DNA of 20,359 nt. Source: a virus. The stretch is taken from the IMG/VR virus record IMGVR_UViG_3300009537_000224, positions 1-20,359 of that record. One strand, given 5' to 3'. Of the stretch, positions 5,484 to 14,126 are shown one piece after another (the first letter of the stretch is position 1; each line of letters starts with the position of its first letter). The position numbers and the translations under genes are program-made. Below the pieces are notes generated by a model. It searched no databases. It was not told the DNA's origin and was given only the letters and a program-made list of their open reading frames with translations.

Positions 5484-5753
5484 TTACCTGAATATTTTGT
5501 CTATCCATGCCGCAACCGCCGCAAGGAACCCCCCGCCTGCTATACCTTTAAACAATTTGATATTATTAACATCTTTAACAAGCCCCGCGTCACCATTGGG
5601 ACCGCGCAAAATAGTACTATGGGTATCCACCCGCTTGATTAATGGCTCTAACATCAGCCTTTCCTGGACCTCATGCGAATTAAACCGCTCGTCAATATGG
5701 GTTTTTATGTCCGTTTTGAATTCATGTAAATCCTTTTTGCTGATATCCGCCAT
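5484..5753 (-). CDS. XhlA-like / holin-accessory membrane protein
   Basis: 89 aa, ATG with AAGGAG upstream. The N-terminal two thirds are hydrophilic and helical (EFKTDIKTHIDERFNSHEVQ), probably coiled coil. A GPNGDAGL turn and VNNIKLFK follow, then one C-terminal hydrophobic segment (IAGGGFLAAVAAWI, about 70-83) and a basic end. This N-out coil plus C-terminal anchor is seen in XhlA-type proteins that cooperate with holins, and in membrane proteins located after tail-fibre genes. It is the last gene of the minus-strand operon. The holin-accessory role is inferred from shape and position. Confidence 0.5.
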   Translation of the reverse strand: MADISKKDLHEFKTDIKTHIDERFNSHEVQERLMLEPLIKRVDTHSTILRGPNGDAGLVKDVNNIKLFKGIAGGGFLAAVAAWIDKIFR

Positions 5754-5766
5754 CCCCTAGCTCCTT

Positions 5767-5967
5767 TTAGTTACCGACTTTCGCTTTTAATGCGGAAACA
5801 TCCTGCCGCAATTCCCCGATAATCTCCCACTGCCTTTTATCCGTATTGCGGATATCATTATAAGCCCCTTTAAGCATAAATCCTAGTAATGCCATGATAA
5901 TAGCGGCAATAGCCGCCACAAGAGCACTTGGTTTTATGACTATATTGGATGTGGTTTCTCTAACCAT
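5767..5967 (-). CDS. Small membrane protein with C-terminal coil, unknown
   Basis: 66 aa. Residues about 14-33 form one transmembrane helix (ALVAAIAAIIMALLGFMLKG), followed by a polar helical tail (KRQWEIIGELRQDVSALKAK) with heptad spacing. No good ribosome binding site is seen. The gene starts two bases after the upstream stop, so coupling is likely. Its topology is the mirror of the next gene's product (anchor first, coil second), which makes a partner pair plausible. It could be a holin subunit, holin regulator or second i-spanin-like protein. No family recognised. Confidence 0.5.
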   Translation of the reverse strand: MVRETTSNIVIKPSALVAAIAAIIMALLGFMLKGAYNDIRNTDKRQWEIIGELRQDVSALKAKVGN

Positions 5968-5969
5968 AA

Positions 5970-6290
5970 TTACGCTTTAGGATGCTTGTCCTGCACCGCT
6001 TTAATTCTGGCTTTCATATTAGCCATTTCCTGCCCGCCTGCCCATAACGCCTCCAATTGCTCTTCAACTGAAGGGTATTCTGCCCTGCGTTTTCGCTCAA
6101 AGTCCTTGCCGTCATGTTCAGCCTGTAGTCGGTTCTTTTCTGTAATAATTTCAGTCCACGTAGGCTTTGGGCCTCCTTTATGGAGAGTGAACCCTGCATC
6201 GTATTGGGCTTGATTCTGCGGGTCGCCCTTGAGACTGAATTCCATCCCCGGCCTGAAACTCTTGATTGCTTTTGCTGTTTTATTTCGCAT
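5970..6290 (-). CDS. Tail-fibre-assembly/XkdW-like small phage protein
   Basis: 106 aa from ATG 6290. An upstream ATG at 6392 would run back through the end of the tail-fibre gene and is less likely. A GGGG lies in the short spacer upstream. The C-terminal segment EYPSVEEQLEALWAGGQEMA followed by IKAVQDKHPK resembles the YPS-x-x-DQLDALW...V...YPK motif of small phage proteins found just after tail-fibre genes (XkdW/DUF-type, sometimes annotated tail-fibre assembly). The middle has a TWTEIITEKNRLQAEHDGKD helix. Position after the fibre supports a chaperone or accessory role in fibre assembly. Function remains unproven for the family. Confidence 0.62.
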   Translation of the reverse strand: MRNKTAKAIKSFRPGMEFSLKGDPQNQAQYDAGFTLHKGGPKPTWTEIITEKNRLQAEHDGKDFERKRRAEYPSVEEQLEALWAGGQEMANMKARIKAVQDKHPKA

Positions 6291-6301
6291 ATTATACCCC
6301 G

Positions 6302-7693
6302 TTAATCCATTTCTATAATCGAAGCAACAATTTTTGGTCCGGTAGAGGCGGCTTCCAATTCCCCGATCCATCCGGCATTCCCTACTTTCCAATAAAGAGT
6401 GAATGTGGTTGATCCAGCGGCAAGACCAGTGAACCTCCCTTGAACGGTATAATTAAATTGATCAGGTGCTCCGCCCTGCCCAAACACTATTAATCCGTTT
6501 GTTTCAGGCGTTGCCGTTCCAGACGAAGCATAATTTGTCCCGTCAAATATATCCAAATAAGTCTCCCCTCCCTCCGTGTCCATACTGTGAGTTCCTGTGA
6601 ATGTCACGAGATGTTCTTTGGAAGCCACTAACGTTGCAGTTATAGCGAATCCAGATGTTACAAAAGATGTGGAGGAGGTGGTTACATTCCCGCTTTCAAT
6701 TAATGACGTATGCAAGGCGCTTGCGCTGGACGCTGTTTCAACAACAGCCTTGCCGTTAGCCTTTGTGTAACTCATTACCTTGGCGGTTGAGGTGGTCAGC
6801 ATCCATATAACGCAGGAATCCCCTGCCGCCGTGGTGATATTCGCCCCTCCGGGTATAATCAGATTCGTGGCATGATGTGTGAACGTCAATATGCCATCAA
6901 ACTGTAATCTAATTTCTGTCCCCGCAACACCACTGAACCCTGTAATGGTAGTTGTCCCTGTAATATCAAAGTAATTGCCGTCTGTCCCAAGAGTAACTGT
7001 CCCTGCACTGGCAATATCAGCGCCCTTTGTCCATGTCTGTGTTTTAGTCCATGTATTTGCAACCGTCAGGGATGGGACTGAAAGATCACTAACCGTCTGG
7101 GCCGCTGTCCTGTTCACCCAATTCGTCCCGTTGTATCTGGCCATATCGCCGCTCGCCAAACCAGACCACAGGACATTGGTAAACGCTGAAATATCGCCGA
7201 CATCAATATTAGACAGATCGTCCCCTGCCGCATTCCAGCCTATCACCTTGTCAGCAACAGGCTCAGGGACCGTTATACCGCTTGTAGAGGACGATTCCAT
7301 GAATTTAGGGGCGCGCCCCAAAGCCTCACTATTCTGCTGGATAAGGCGCGTCATCTGGTCGTCAGCCTGCTCTGCCGCCGAACTGGGGAATTCACCACCG
7401 GCAGGGAACGTGTTGGGTTGGGTATTAGCCCTGTTGCTCTTGATTGTAAGAGTCTCCCCGCTCGCCGGGGTGTAATCAGTCGGGGTTGTGACCACCGTCA
7501 ACGTTCCAGTTGCTCCGCTCCCGCCCGTCAGGTTATATTCCGTCCCATCCGTCCACGTTGTTTCAGCGCCCGTAGAATCAACGGTTAAAATTACCTTTAT
7601 ATCTGTATCATCCCAGAACACAAAGTTAATGGCGAATGAGGTTGTAGAACCATCTCCTGCGTAGGATTCTGGTGTGTATGCGGTGAGACTCAT
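6302..7693 (-). CDS. Tail fibre protein with T7 gp17-like N-terminal attachment domain
   Basis: 463 aa, ATG with AAGGA 7-8 bases upstream. Residues 1 to about 130 follow the phage T7 tail-fibre N-terminal pattern: YTPESYAGDGSTTSFAINFV, a beta-rich TLTIKSNRANTQPNTF section, then an EQADDQMTRLIQQNSEALGR helix that docks the fibre on the tail. The middle is a Thr/Gly-rich low-complexity shaft. The last 130 residues (from about SLIESGNVTTSSTSFV) form a beta-rich head with TGTHSMDTEGGETYLDIFDG, probably the receptor-binding tip. It is a little shorter than T7 gp17 (553 aa). Host specificity is expected to reside in the C-terminus. Attachment-domain assignment is good; the head fold is inferred. 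Confidence 0.8.
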   Translation of the reverse strand: MSLTAYTPESYAGDGSTTSFAINFVFWDDTDIKVILTVDSTGAETTWTDGTEYNLTGGSGATGTLTVVTTPTDYTPASGETLTIKSNRANTQPNTFPAGGEFPSSAAEQADDQMTRLIQQNSEALGRAPKFMESSSTSGITVPEPVADKVIGWNAAGDDLSNIDVGDISAFTNVLWSGLASGDMARYNGTNWVNRTAAQTVSDLSVPSLTVANTWTKTQTWTKGADIASAGTVTLGTDGNYFDITGTTTITGFSGVAGTEIRLQFDGILTFTHHATNLIIPGGANITTAAGDSCVIWMLTTSTAKVMSYTKANGKAVVETASSASALHTSLIESGNVTTSSTSFVTSGFAITATLVASKEHLVTFTGTHSMDTEGGETYLDIFDGTNYASSGTATPETNGLIVFGQGGAPDQFNYTVQGRFTGLAAGSTTFTLYWKVGNAGWIGELEAASTGPKIVASIIEMD

Positions 7694-7708
7694 GATGTTT
7701 TCCTTATA

Positions 7709-10700
7709 TTAGGGCAACGGCACGCCGCCGCCGAATAAACTTTTCCTGGGTTTTTCTCCTGTCAATACTTCTATTTTCTCATCCATTCTTTCAAGCAGGG
7801 CTTTCTGTAATTCAGGGAATTCCGGCTTCCTTTTGGATGGGGCGGGGCCGTCAGATGTCATAATAACACCAGCTAGTTTTTCTATTGCCATTTTTTTATA
7901 GAACTCCTGAATGCTCAATAATATCTTTTCCCGTGTCCCCTGAAATTCATCTGTACTGTCAGTAAGATCATTCTGATATGTGTCACTTGCTATATATTCC
8001 CTTAAAAACTCCCATTGAGTCCTCCCTTTACGGTCTCTCACGCCGTCCGTTTTGTCTCCGTATAATACCCTAAGTCTGTCAAGTTGTTTCATGGACAAAG
8101 GGATACCAAATATCTTTTCTCCTATTTCTACGGTTGACATTTCCAGTCGCATCATTTCATCGGACACAACATCAGGTTTGGCTGTGACCGTATAAATTGG
8201 CGAAACAAAAGGAATTGGCCATGCTGGTTCATAGTATTGAATTTCAGCCCAATGGTTCCTGATAGGTATGGTTTTCTCCGGATCATCCGATATAAAAGGT
8301 GTGCGCTCGCGGAACCTGTTTATCATCTCCTGCATTTTCTGGTATGTCTTTTGCAGTTTACCAGCATCTTCACCAACTTCAGGATCAATAACTCCTGTCT
8401 CTGATTTCTGAGGGGAAATTGTTTTTTCAAACTGAGCGGCGATTGACGGCATTAATGAGCCAGCCAATCCTTTACTCCATGCCAGCGGGTCTTTATTGGT
8501 TACTATGTTATTCATAAATTCCGCTATTCCACGCATAAATGTCTTAGACAGCATTGTGTCATAAAGTAACATCGTTAACCCTGTTACAAGCTCAACAGAA
8601 TCATCTTCACTGAGATGCGTCATTAACTCTTGCGCCTGCGCCCCAATTAAAAATATACCACCAATAGGATCAAACCTGTCTATAGCATAATATTTATCCG
8701 GTTTACCGTCCTTAAAATGAACGACTGAATTCGCCTGCCATCCGGGTTTTAATTCATCCCTGAGTTTTTTAACTTTTTTATCAAACTGCCCACTTCCAGT
8801 AATCCAGCCCTCGGCTTGCATATAACTTCCAAGCATAAGCACGCCGGTCCCCATAGCCATTTTAGCCAGAGCCATATCCCGCCTTGCGCCGCCAGCCATT
8901 AATTCAGTTTGTACCTTTGGTGCCAGAACAGCGACGGGCAACCGCTCTCCTGTGAATTTAAAGATGTTCGCCAGTGTCCGCATAAACGGGACAACTAATG
9001 TGAATGAAGGATGGCTGTTTCTCCATTTCTGGAAATGCTGACCTATATCATCTAAATCTTTTGTGAACGTGATGTACCTGCCAAACTGTTCTGCGTCAGC
9101 ATGGATATCAAGCGGCGGATTTTTAATGTAATCCTGAATGAATTCATCCATATTCTTGCCGCCAATTTCAAATTCCTTTGGCTTGCCGTCAAATCCCTCA
9201 TCCAATGCCTTAAGAAATCCACGCCTGTTCAACTCCATGTAATACCCGATACTTTTCCAGAAATCGTCCCCCGTCATCAACAGCTTGCTTGGTATCCTGA
9301 TAAACTCAGCGAAACCACGAATAACCTTTGCCATCGGGTGAGCGTCATCAATCCCAAGATTCTCAGGGGTGATACTTTTCCTCATGTTCTGTTCAACCTT
9401 TTGCCATTCAGAAAATTCTATCTCATTAAGATTGAATGTATTTTTCAGATTACGCCATAATATCGTCTGGGATGCCACTAATCCCTGCCGCCATCCATAC
9501 CACATGGCTCTGGCTTCGCCTACAGTAACACCCCCTGCCTCAACATCCCTCCCAAGCGTTCTTGCTATTTTAGTGAATTGCGCCCCAACAGCGCGCTCAG
9601 GGATAACCCATAAAGAGGTAAATAGCCCATTTAAATTATTCACCCATTGCGTTGAAATACCTGAAAGCAAACCATTAACCCATACCTCTAGAAACATATC
9701 CATAGCGCCGGGACGTGCCAACTGCCTCGCTATCCGCGTAGCTTCCTCCGGAGTTTCAATGGAATTTTTCATTTTGATCGCAAGTTGCAGGGCATTCATC
9801 CCCGGTTTCATTTCCTGCTTGGCTATCGCTAATCGTTTCCTATAGTCATTCATAGCTAAAGGGATATCAGGGAAATCAGCGTTAAATGCCTGCAATAATC
9901 TCCCCGCCGCCGCACTGTGTTGCTGGAATTGCTTCTCAACCATCGGCTGAACGACATAAAAATGGTCCAGATAAAGTTCGTCTGCGCCCGGTATCCTATC
10001 GTAAACAGCCTGCATTAAATCATAATGATGGGTAGATGCTTCCTGCGCTAATTTTCTCGCTATCAATACATCCACAGGGTCAAATACATCTGTCTCGACA
10101 TTACGTGCAAGAAATTTCTCGTATTCTAATTGCGGATTTTCCTTTAGCCTTGCGGTCGCCTCAGCCTTGATAGCCTCATTATCCATTTTCATGCGCTCAG
10201 GAATTGAGGCCTCAATCTCTTCTCTTGTCTCTAATCTATGTAACGACCTTAATCTCTTGATTTCTTCAGATGATGTCTGAGTTTCCCAGTTAATAGAGTA
10301 CCGCTCGCCTATGTCAATTGACCGCCCTTCGGTGTTGACCCATTTCTCAAAGTCTTCACGGTCAATATCTCTAGGGACTTTAACAACTGTTTTTTTCTTA
10401 CGGAATCCCGGGAACCTGATAGCCCCAACTTCGTTCTCTATATGGGTAAGCTCAGCCTTTCTAGCCTCTTTCAATGCCTTCATGATAGCCGCAGTTAAGC
10501 CGCCTAATCCAAACCCCTCAAGAACATTATTAATCCCTTTCCTTGTCTCGCTTTCAGTTTTTGTATTGTCGAGAAAATCAAGAACGCTTTTTGATAACCC
10601 AGGGTCAAGATCAAGGAACTGATTTAGCATTGATGAAATATTCGCATCTCTGTCAACTGCCAGAAAATCAGCCCCCGCACCAGTAAATAATGGACCGGCC

Positions 10701-11605
10701 CCGGTCGAAGACTTTAACAACCCCATACCTAATAAAAACCCTGTAAGCCCCCTGGCTAACGCCGTACCGGGATCACCAGCGGCTTCCAGCTTTTCAACTT
10801 TTATTTTTACTTTTTTATCAAGTCCGAATACTTTTAAAATATCGTTAACCGTGGCAGGTTCTCCGCTTGGGGTGTTCGCCCCCGGGATCGTTAAATCCCT
10901 AACGTTCTGTCCTGTCCCTTCAGCTTGTGTCAACACATTGACTATGACATCAGAGGAAGCCCCTACGGTTATCTGGTTGATAAACTCAGCCAGTTTTTCG
11001 CCTTCATCCGTACTTGGTCCGCCAAAGTAACTGCCGGGGATAAAAGTAGGAACCTCTGGTGGTAATTCGCCTTGCCTTATAACACCGAATCTTTCTTCCC
11101 GTGTAGGCTGTTTGAACTCTACCGGTCCGGTTTCCTGAGCGGGATGCTCGCCGGGTTTGAATACCTTGTCTTTAAGTTCTTCGGGGATTCCCTCTGCCTT
11201 AGGAACTTTGGTAAATTCTATAGGCTCCTGATCTTCCATCCCAAAGAATCGGCCTTTTAATGACGGGTCCGTGACTCTTTTTTCACCTCCCGCTAAATCA
11301 GCATTAGGATCGAATTCAGGGCCTTTGGAACCGCCCTCAAAAGCTAGTTTCCCTTTTGACAGTTCAACGATTCTTTCCTGTTCTTCCCGTGTTAAATCCC
11401 TGCCTTCCCTGTCTGCGGTATCGAATATAAGGCTCTCTTCCGCATTAGCATCTGGCGGCTGAGCAGTCCCCTCTCCCTGGCGAAGAATAATAGTGAATTC
11501 ATTATCTACTGCCGACATGTAATCTTTCTTTTGTTCGGCAATAGCACTTTCAGTTATATCGTCATTGGGCGGTATAACCGCTTGATGTTGTTCGTTATTT
11601 GCCAT
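7709..11605 (-). CDS. Large internal virion protein (T7 gp16-like position)
   Basis: 1298 aa, ATG start overlapping the upstream gene by 11 bases. Residues 1-250 are charged and Pro/Glu-rich with no recognised fold. A hydrophobic segment near 280-298 (TALARGLTGFLLGMGLL) is followed by GADFLAVDRDANISSMLNQF at about 311-330, a motif style shared by giant podovirus internal proteins. Other amphipathic or hydrophobic parts are near 642-668 (NGLLSGISTQWVNNLNGLF) and about 905-925 (ALAKMAMGTGVLMLGSY). T7 gp16 (1318 aa) is ejected and forms the channel across the cell envelope; this protein has similar size, order and membrane-active character. I see no lytic transglycosylase signature at the N-terminus, unlike T7 gp16. 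Function is by synteny and composition. Confidence 0.72.
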   Translation of the reverse strand: MANNEQHQAVIPPNDDITESAIAEQKKDYMSAVDNEFTIILRQGEGTAQPPDANAEESLIFDTADREGRDLTREEQERIVELSKGKLAFEGGSKGPEFDPNADLAGGEKRVTDPSLKGRFFGMEDQEPIEFTKVPKAEGIPEELKDKVFKPGEHPAQETGPVEFKQPTREERFGVIRQGELPPEVPTFIPGSYFGGPSTDEGEKLAEFINQITVGASSDVIVNVLTQAEGTGQNVRDLTIPGANTPSGEPATVNDILKVFGLDKKVKIKVEKLEAAGDPGTALARGLTGFLLGMGLLKSSTGAGPLFTGAGADFLAVDRDANISSMLNQFLDLDPGLSKSVLDFLDNTKTESETRKGINNVLEGFGLGGLTAAIMKALKEARKAELTHIENEVGAIRFPGFRKKKTVVKVPRDIDREDFEKWVNTEGRSIDIGERYSINWETQTSSEEIKRLRSLHRLETREEIEASIPERMKMDNEAIKAEATARLKENPQLEYEKFLARNVETDVFDPVDVLIARKLAQEASTHHYDLMQAVYDRIPGADELYLDHFYVVQPMVEKQFQQHSAAAGRLLQAFNADFPDIPLAMNDYRKRLAIAKQEMKPGMNALQLAIKMKNSIETPEEATRIARQLARPGAMDMFLEVWVNGLLSGISTQWVNNLNGLFTSLWVIPERAVGAQFTKIARTLGRDVEAGGVTVGEARAMWYGWRQGLVASQTILWRNLKNTFNLNEIEFSEWQKVEQNMRKSITPENLGIDDAHPMAKVIRGFAEFIRIPSKLLMTGDDFWKSIGYYMELNRRGFLKALDEGFDGKPKEFEIGGKNMDEFIQDYIKNPPLDIHADAEQFGRYITFTKDLDDIGQHFQKWRNSHPSFTLVVPFMRTLANIFKFTGERLPVAVLAPKVQTELMAGGARRDMALAKMAMGTGVLMLGSYMQAEGWITGSGQFDKKVKKLRDELKPGWQANSVVHFKDGKPDKYYAIDRFDPIGGIFLIGAQAQELMTHLSEDDSVELVTGLTMLLYDTMLSKTFMRGIAEFMNNIVTNKDPLAWSKGLAGSLMPSIAAQFEKTISPQKSETGVIDPEVGEDAGKLQKTYQKMQEMINRFRERTPFISDDPEKTIPIRNHWAEIQYYEPAWPIPFVSPIYTVTAKPDVVSDEMMRLEMSTVEIGEKIFGIPLSMKQLDRLRVLYGDKTDGVRDRKGRTQWEFLREYIASDTYQNDLTDSTDEFQGTREKILLSIQEFYKKMAIEKLAGVIMTSDGPAPSKRKPEFPELQKALLERMDEKIEVLTGEKPRKSLFGGGVPLP

Positions 11606-13490
11606 TAGTTATTTCACCAAGAAACGACTTTCTCATTTCATCCAGAGTTTTGAAAACTTCTTCTGCAAACTGCTTAAATTCCCCCGGCTCGTTCTTTTTC
11701 TTTTCTTCCTCTAAAGCCTTTTGCCGATCTTGCTCGATTCTTGCGGTCCTGGCATTTTCAGCCAAAAGCAATTTGTCTTGTTTGTCTAATAGCATCCAAC
11801 GCTCAATATCCAGCTCGCTCATTGGCTTTTTATTCTTTAATTTATCAACCAAATCTTCACGCATTGATTGCGGGAACAAGTATTCCATAGCGTCATTAAT
11901 TAACCGCTTGTCCATATCAAACCATATGTCCATCGGCGTTTCCCATTTTTTACCAGCTTTCCTGTTGGCCTCGCCTTCATCAATTCTTTTAATTGCTATG
12001 CTATTAAGACGGGACAATAATTCCCTCCTGACCACATCATCATCGGTAAACTTTGACAATAAATCCCCTGACCGTAAAATTCTGGCCTTTAACTTGCCAG
12101 TGATATCTTTCTTGGCTTTGGCAACTTCCTTGCCTGCATCTGTTTCCAATTCCTTGCGCCATGCCTTGATTTCAGAGGACACAGTTTCCAGGTCAGATGG
12201 CGATATCTCATTTTGCAATCTTGCTGTTATTGCCTTTTCTTCTATATCATCAATGGTTTGCTTGTCCGTAAACCCAAGCCTGGGTTCCCTGAATTTAAGT
12301 CTTGATATGTAATCCCTGGCGGCATTTGTTCCCTCTTTCGCGACTTTGCCGTCAAGAGCGTCACGCATCCCTTTTACCATTGCAGGTTTTGTTACTATTG
12401 GCGGAGTAGTGATTGTGACCTCTCTCCCGTCTATCATTTCTGTCCTCGTTTGGGGCGTAGTTAAATCAAGGAATTCATCATAAGTAGGGGCCGTTTCGCC
12501 TTCGGCAATACCTCCCTCCGTCATTCTCCTGTAGAACGATGATGCCGCTGAATCCTGCGCTATTTTTCTTTGCTTATCATCGTCCTTTTCCAGATTAGTA
12601 TAAAACGCTTTGGTTTCATCAAATGCCTTATCAATATATTTCTGGACATTACCGGGTTTGATATGATATTTATTCCCCCTGATTCCGGCGATTAACTCTT
12701 GCAAATGAGAGGCATCACCAAGATTCTTTATCCTTGATATTTCCTGATCTATAGCGATACCGCCTATTGTATCCGAGAGTTTCAAGTCAAATTTCTTTCT
12801 GTCCTCTTGAGATATTTGATTCCCTGCTTCCATATCTCTCAACTGCCGCCTGATATCAAGAACCCTGTCATTAAATTCTTCCATCAATACAGGATCGGAC
12901 TGGAACCCCGGATTTGTAGCCTGAAAATTTGCCAGACTGTTTCCCATTCCTAAAAGCGTGGTTTTAGCCTCATCAGCCCGCCCTGCCTCTGATTGGATAA
13001 TAGCCTGTTTCTTTAACTCTAAAGCCCTGCGCCCATAATAAATGGATAGCTCGTCATGGCTTTCCTGTAATTGGAGTTCAGATGCAAGAGAGTTCACCCT
13101 GCTGGCATTAAATTTTTCCAATGATTCAGCCGCAAGACCGCTATGGTCGATAATCTTATCCTGCTGGTCCCTGTATGGCAGATTGGCAAATGCCTGTTTT
13201 TCCTGTAAAATATAGTTATCAATGGCAAGTTTAGCTCTGCCAAGGTTTGCGTTATCCTGCCGCTCTATTCTCTGCATTTCCTGTCTTTGCAGAGTTTCCC
13301 CTAAATTTTGTATATTCTGCCCGGCACCCTGCAAAGCCTCTGCCTGAAACTCGCCAAACGCGCCTTCAGGCACACGAACACCGGGGTCGATTACAGGGGC
13401 AATCCTGTCGGCATCACTGCCGGTTAATTGCTTTGCGCCGCGCTGTTGCGGAGGCCTTGATGTGAGTCTTTTAGGTAATATAGTAGCGAT
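11595..13490 (-). CDS. Internal virion protein (T7 gp15-like position), probable ATC start
   Basis: Very alpha-helical, rich in Glu, Lys, Arg, Gln and Asp, without signal or strong membrane segments. The gene begins at ATC 13490-13488 by my reading (631 aa). The stretch from there, ATILPKRLTSRPPQQRGAKQ, then IDPGVRVPEGAFGEFQAEAL and LQGAGQNIQNLGETL, has the usual N-terminal layout of these proteins. No ATG, GTG, TTG or CTG lies in frame between the upstream in-frame stop (13520-13518) and the GTG at 13373, which has no ribosome binding site and would remove 39 matching residues. GAGGTG stands four bases before ATC. With gp14- and gp16-like neighbours, it should form the internal core/ejection channel. 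A sequencing error (ATG read as ATC) is possible. Confidence 0.68.
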   Translation of the reverse strand: MATILPKRLTSRPPQQRGAKQLTGSDADRIAPVIDPGVRVPEGAFGEFQAEALQGAGQNIQNLGETLQRQEMQRIERQDNANLGRAKLAIDNYILQEKQAFANLPYRDQQDKIIDHSGLAAESLEKFNASRVNSLASELQLQESHDELSIYYGRRALELKKQAIIQSEAGRADEAKTTLLGMGNSLANFQATNPGFQSDPVLMEEFNDRVLDIRRQLRDMEAGNQISQEDRKKFDLKLSDTIGGIAIDQEISRIKNLGDASHLQELIAGIRGNKYHIKPGNVQKYIDKAFDETKAFYTNLEKDDDKQRKIAQDSAASSFYRRMTEGGIAEGETAPTYDEFLDLTTPQTRTEMIDGREVTITTPPIVTKPAMVKGMRDALDGKVAKEGTNAARDYISRLKFREPRLGFTDKQTIDDIEEKAITARLQNEISPSDLETVSSEIKAWRKELETDAGKEVAKAKKDITGKLKARILRSGDLLSKFTDDDVVRRELLSRLNSIAIKRIDEGEANRKAGKKWETPMDIWFDMDKRLINDAMEYLFPQSMREDLVDKLKNKKPMSELDIERWMLLDKQDKLLLAENARTARIEQDRQKALEEEKKKNEPGEFKQFAEEVFKTLDEMRKSFLGEITNGK

Positions 13491-13494
13491 GACG

Positions 13495-13500
13495 CACCTC
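13495..13500 (-). promoter_or_regulatory. Ribosome binding site supporting an ATC start
   Basis: GAGGTG on the minus strand lies right after the stop of the upstream gene (13505) and four bases before ATC at 13490 (six from the GAGG core). It is well placed for ATC 13490 and far from the first canonical start at 13373. Confidence 0.55.
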
Positions 13501-13504
13501 TTTT

Positions 13505-14107
13505 TTAAGCGTATCCCTTATAATATCCGTATGTTTTACCGGCCCCGGTCAGTAACGACGAGCCTGCGGATAAATAACTGGCTGTTCTGGCATTTCTCCC
13601 TGACGTTCTTGTTAGTTCAGCCGATTGCAATAACCTGTTGGACGTGACCTTACCCTGATTCTGTAACCGCCTGATATTCAATTCCTTTTCTACAGCGAAA
13701 TCAGAGGCTACCAGCAAAGGACTGCCCGTAGACGGGCTGATACCCGAAGCCCCAAGCATGGCCCTGCTTGTCCCTTGAGCTGCACTTGCCGCTCTCCTGT
13801 AATCCTCCGCCCGCACTTTAGCATTTTCCTTTTCTCTTTGGGCTTGCTGTGTTTGTACCGCCGCCTGATAATTAGCTGATTGCTCAGCGGCCTGCCCCGC
13901 TCTGATCTGGCCTAGAGTACTCACAACAGTGCCTAATGCGGTGACTGCTGTAAAGATATTAGCGGCAGTGAATAATGACGCGCCTCCTGCGGCTGCGGCA
14001 GTTCCAATGGTTGCTGTCCCTGCGGCTAAAGCGGTCGCCCCAGCGGCGGCGCCTGTCCCCGCTACAAATGGGGCTGCGGCAAATGCGACCGGCGCGGCGG
14101 GAGGCAT
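13505..14107 (-). CDS. Internal virion protein (T7 gp14-like position)
   Basis: 200 aa, ATG with GGAGA upstream. The N-terminal half is nearly all Ala, Gly, Thr and Val (AAPFVAGTGAAAGATALAAG) and contains hydrophobic helices. From about residue 75 it becomes a polar coil (AEQSANYQAAVQTQQAQREK), followed by RAMLGASGISPSTGSPLLVA, a conserved-looking turn of podovirus gp14-like proteins, then a Gly-rich end (GAGKTYGYYKGYA). T7 gp14 is 196 aa and inserts in the outer membrane during ejection. Size, helix/coil pattern and place before the gp15- and gp16-like genes match. Sequence identity is expected to be low, so the call depends on pattern plus synteny. Confidence 0.75.
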   Translation of the reverse strand: MPPAAPVAFAAAPFVAGTGAAAGATALAAGTATIGTAAAAGGASLFTAANIFTAVTALGTVVSTLGQIRAGQAAEQSANYQAAVQTQQAQREKENAKVRAEDYRRAASAAQGTSRAMLGASGISPSTGSPLLVASDFAVEKELNIRRLQNQGKVTSNRLLQSAELTRTSGRNARTASYLSAGSSLLTGAGKTYGYYKGYA

Positions 14108-14126
14108 TAGCTATTCTCCAGTATTT

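Noticed and set aside
11599-12312. 237-codon plus-strand frame, Ser/Leu/Phe-rich
   Set aside because: Antisense to the Glu/Lys-rich gp15-like gene, which explains the Ser/Phe/Leu bias. No ribosome binding site and no family.
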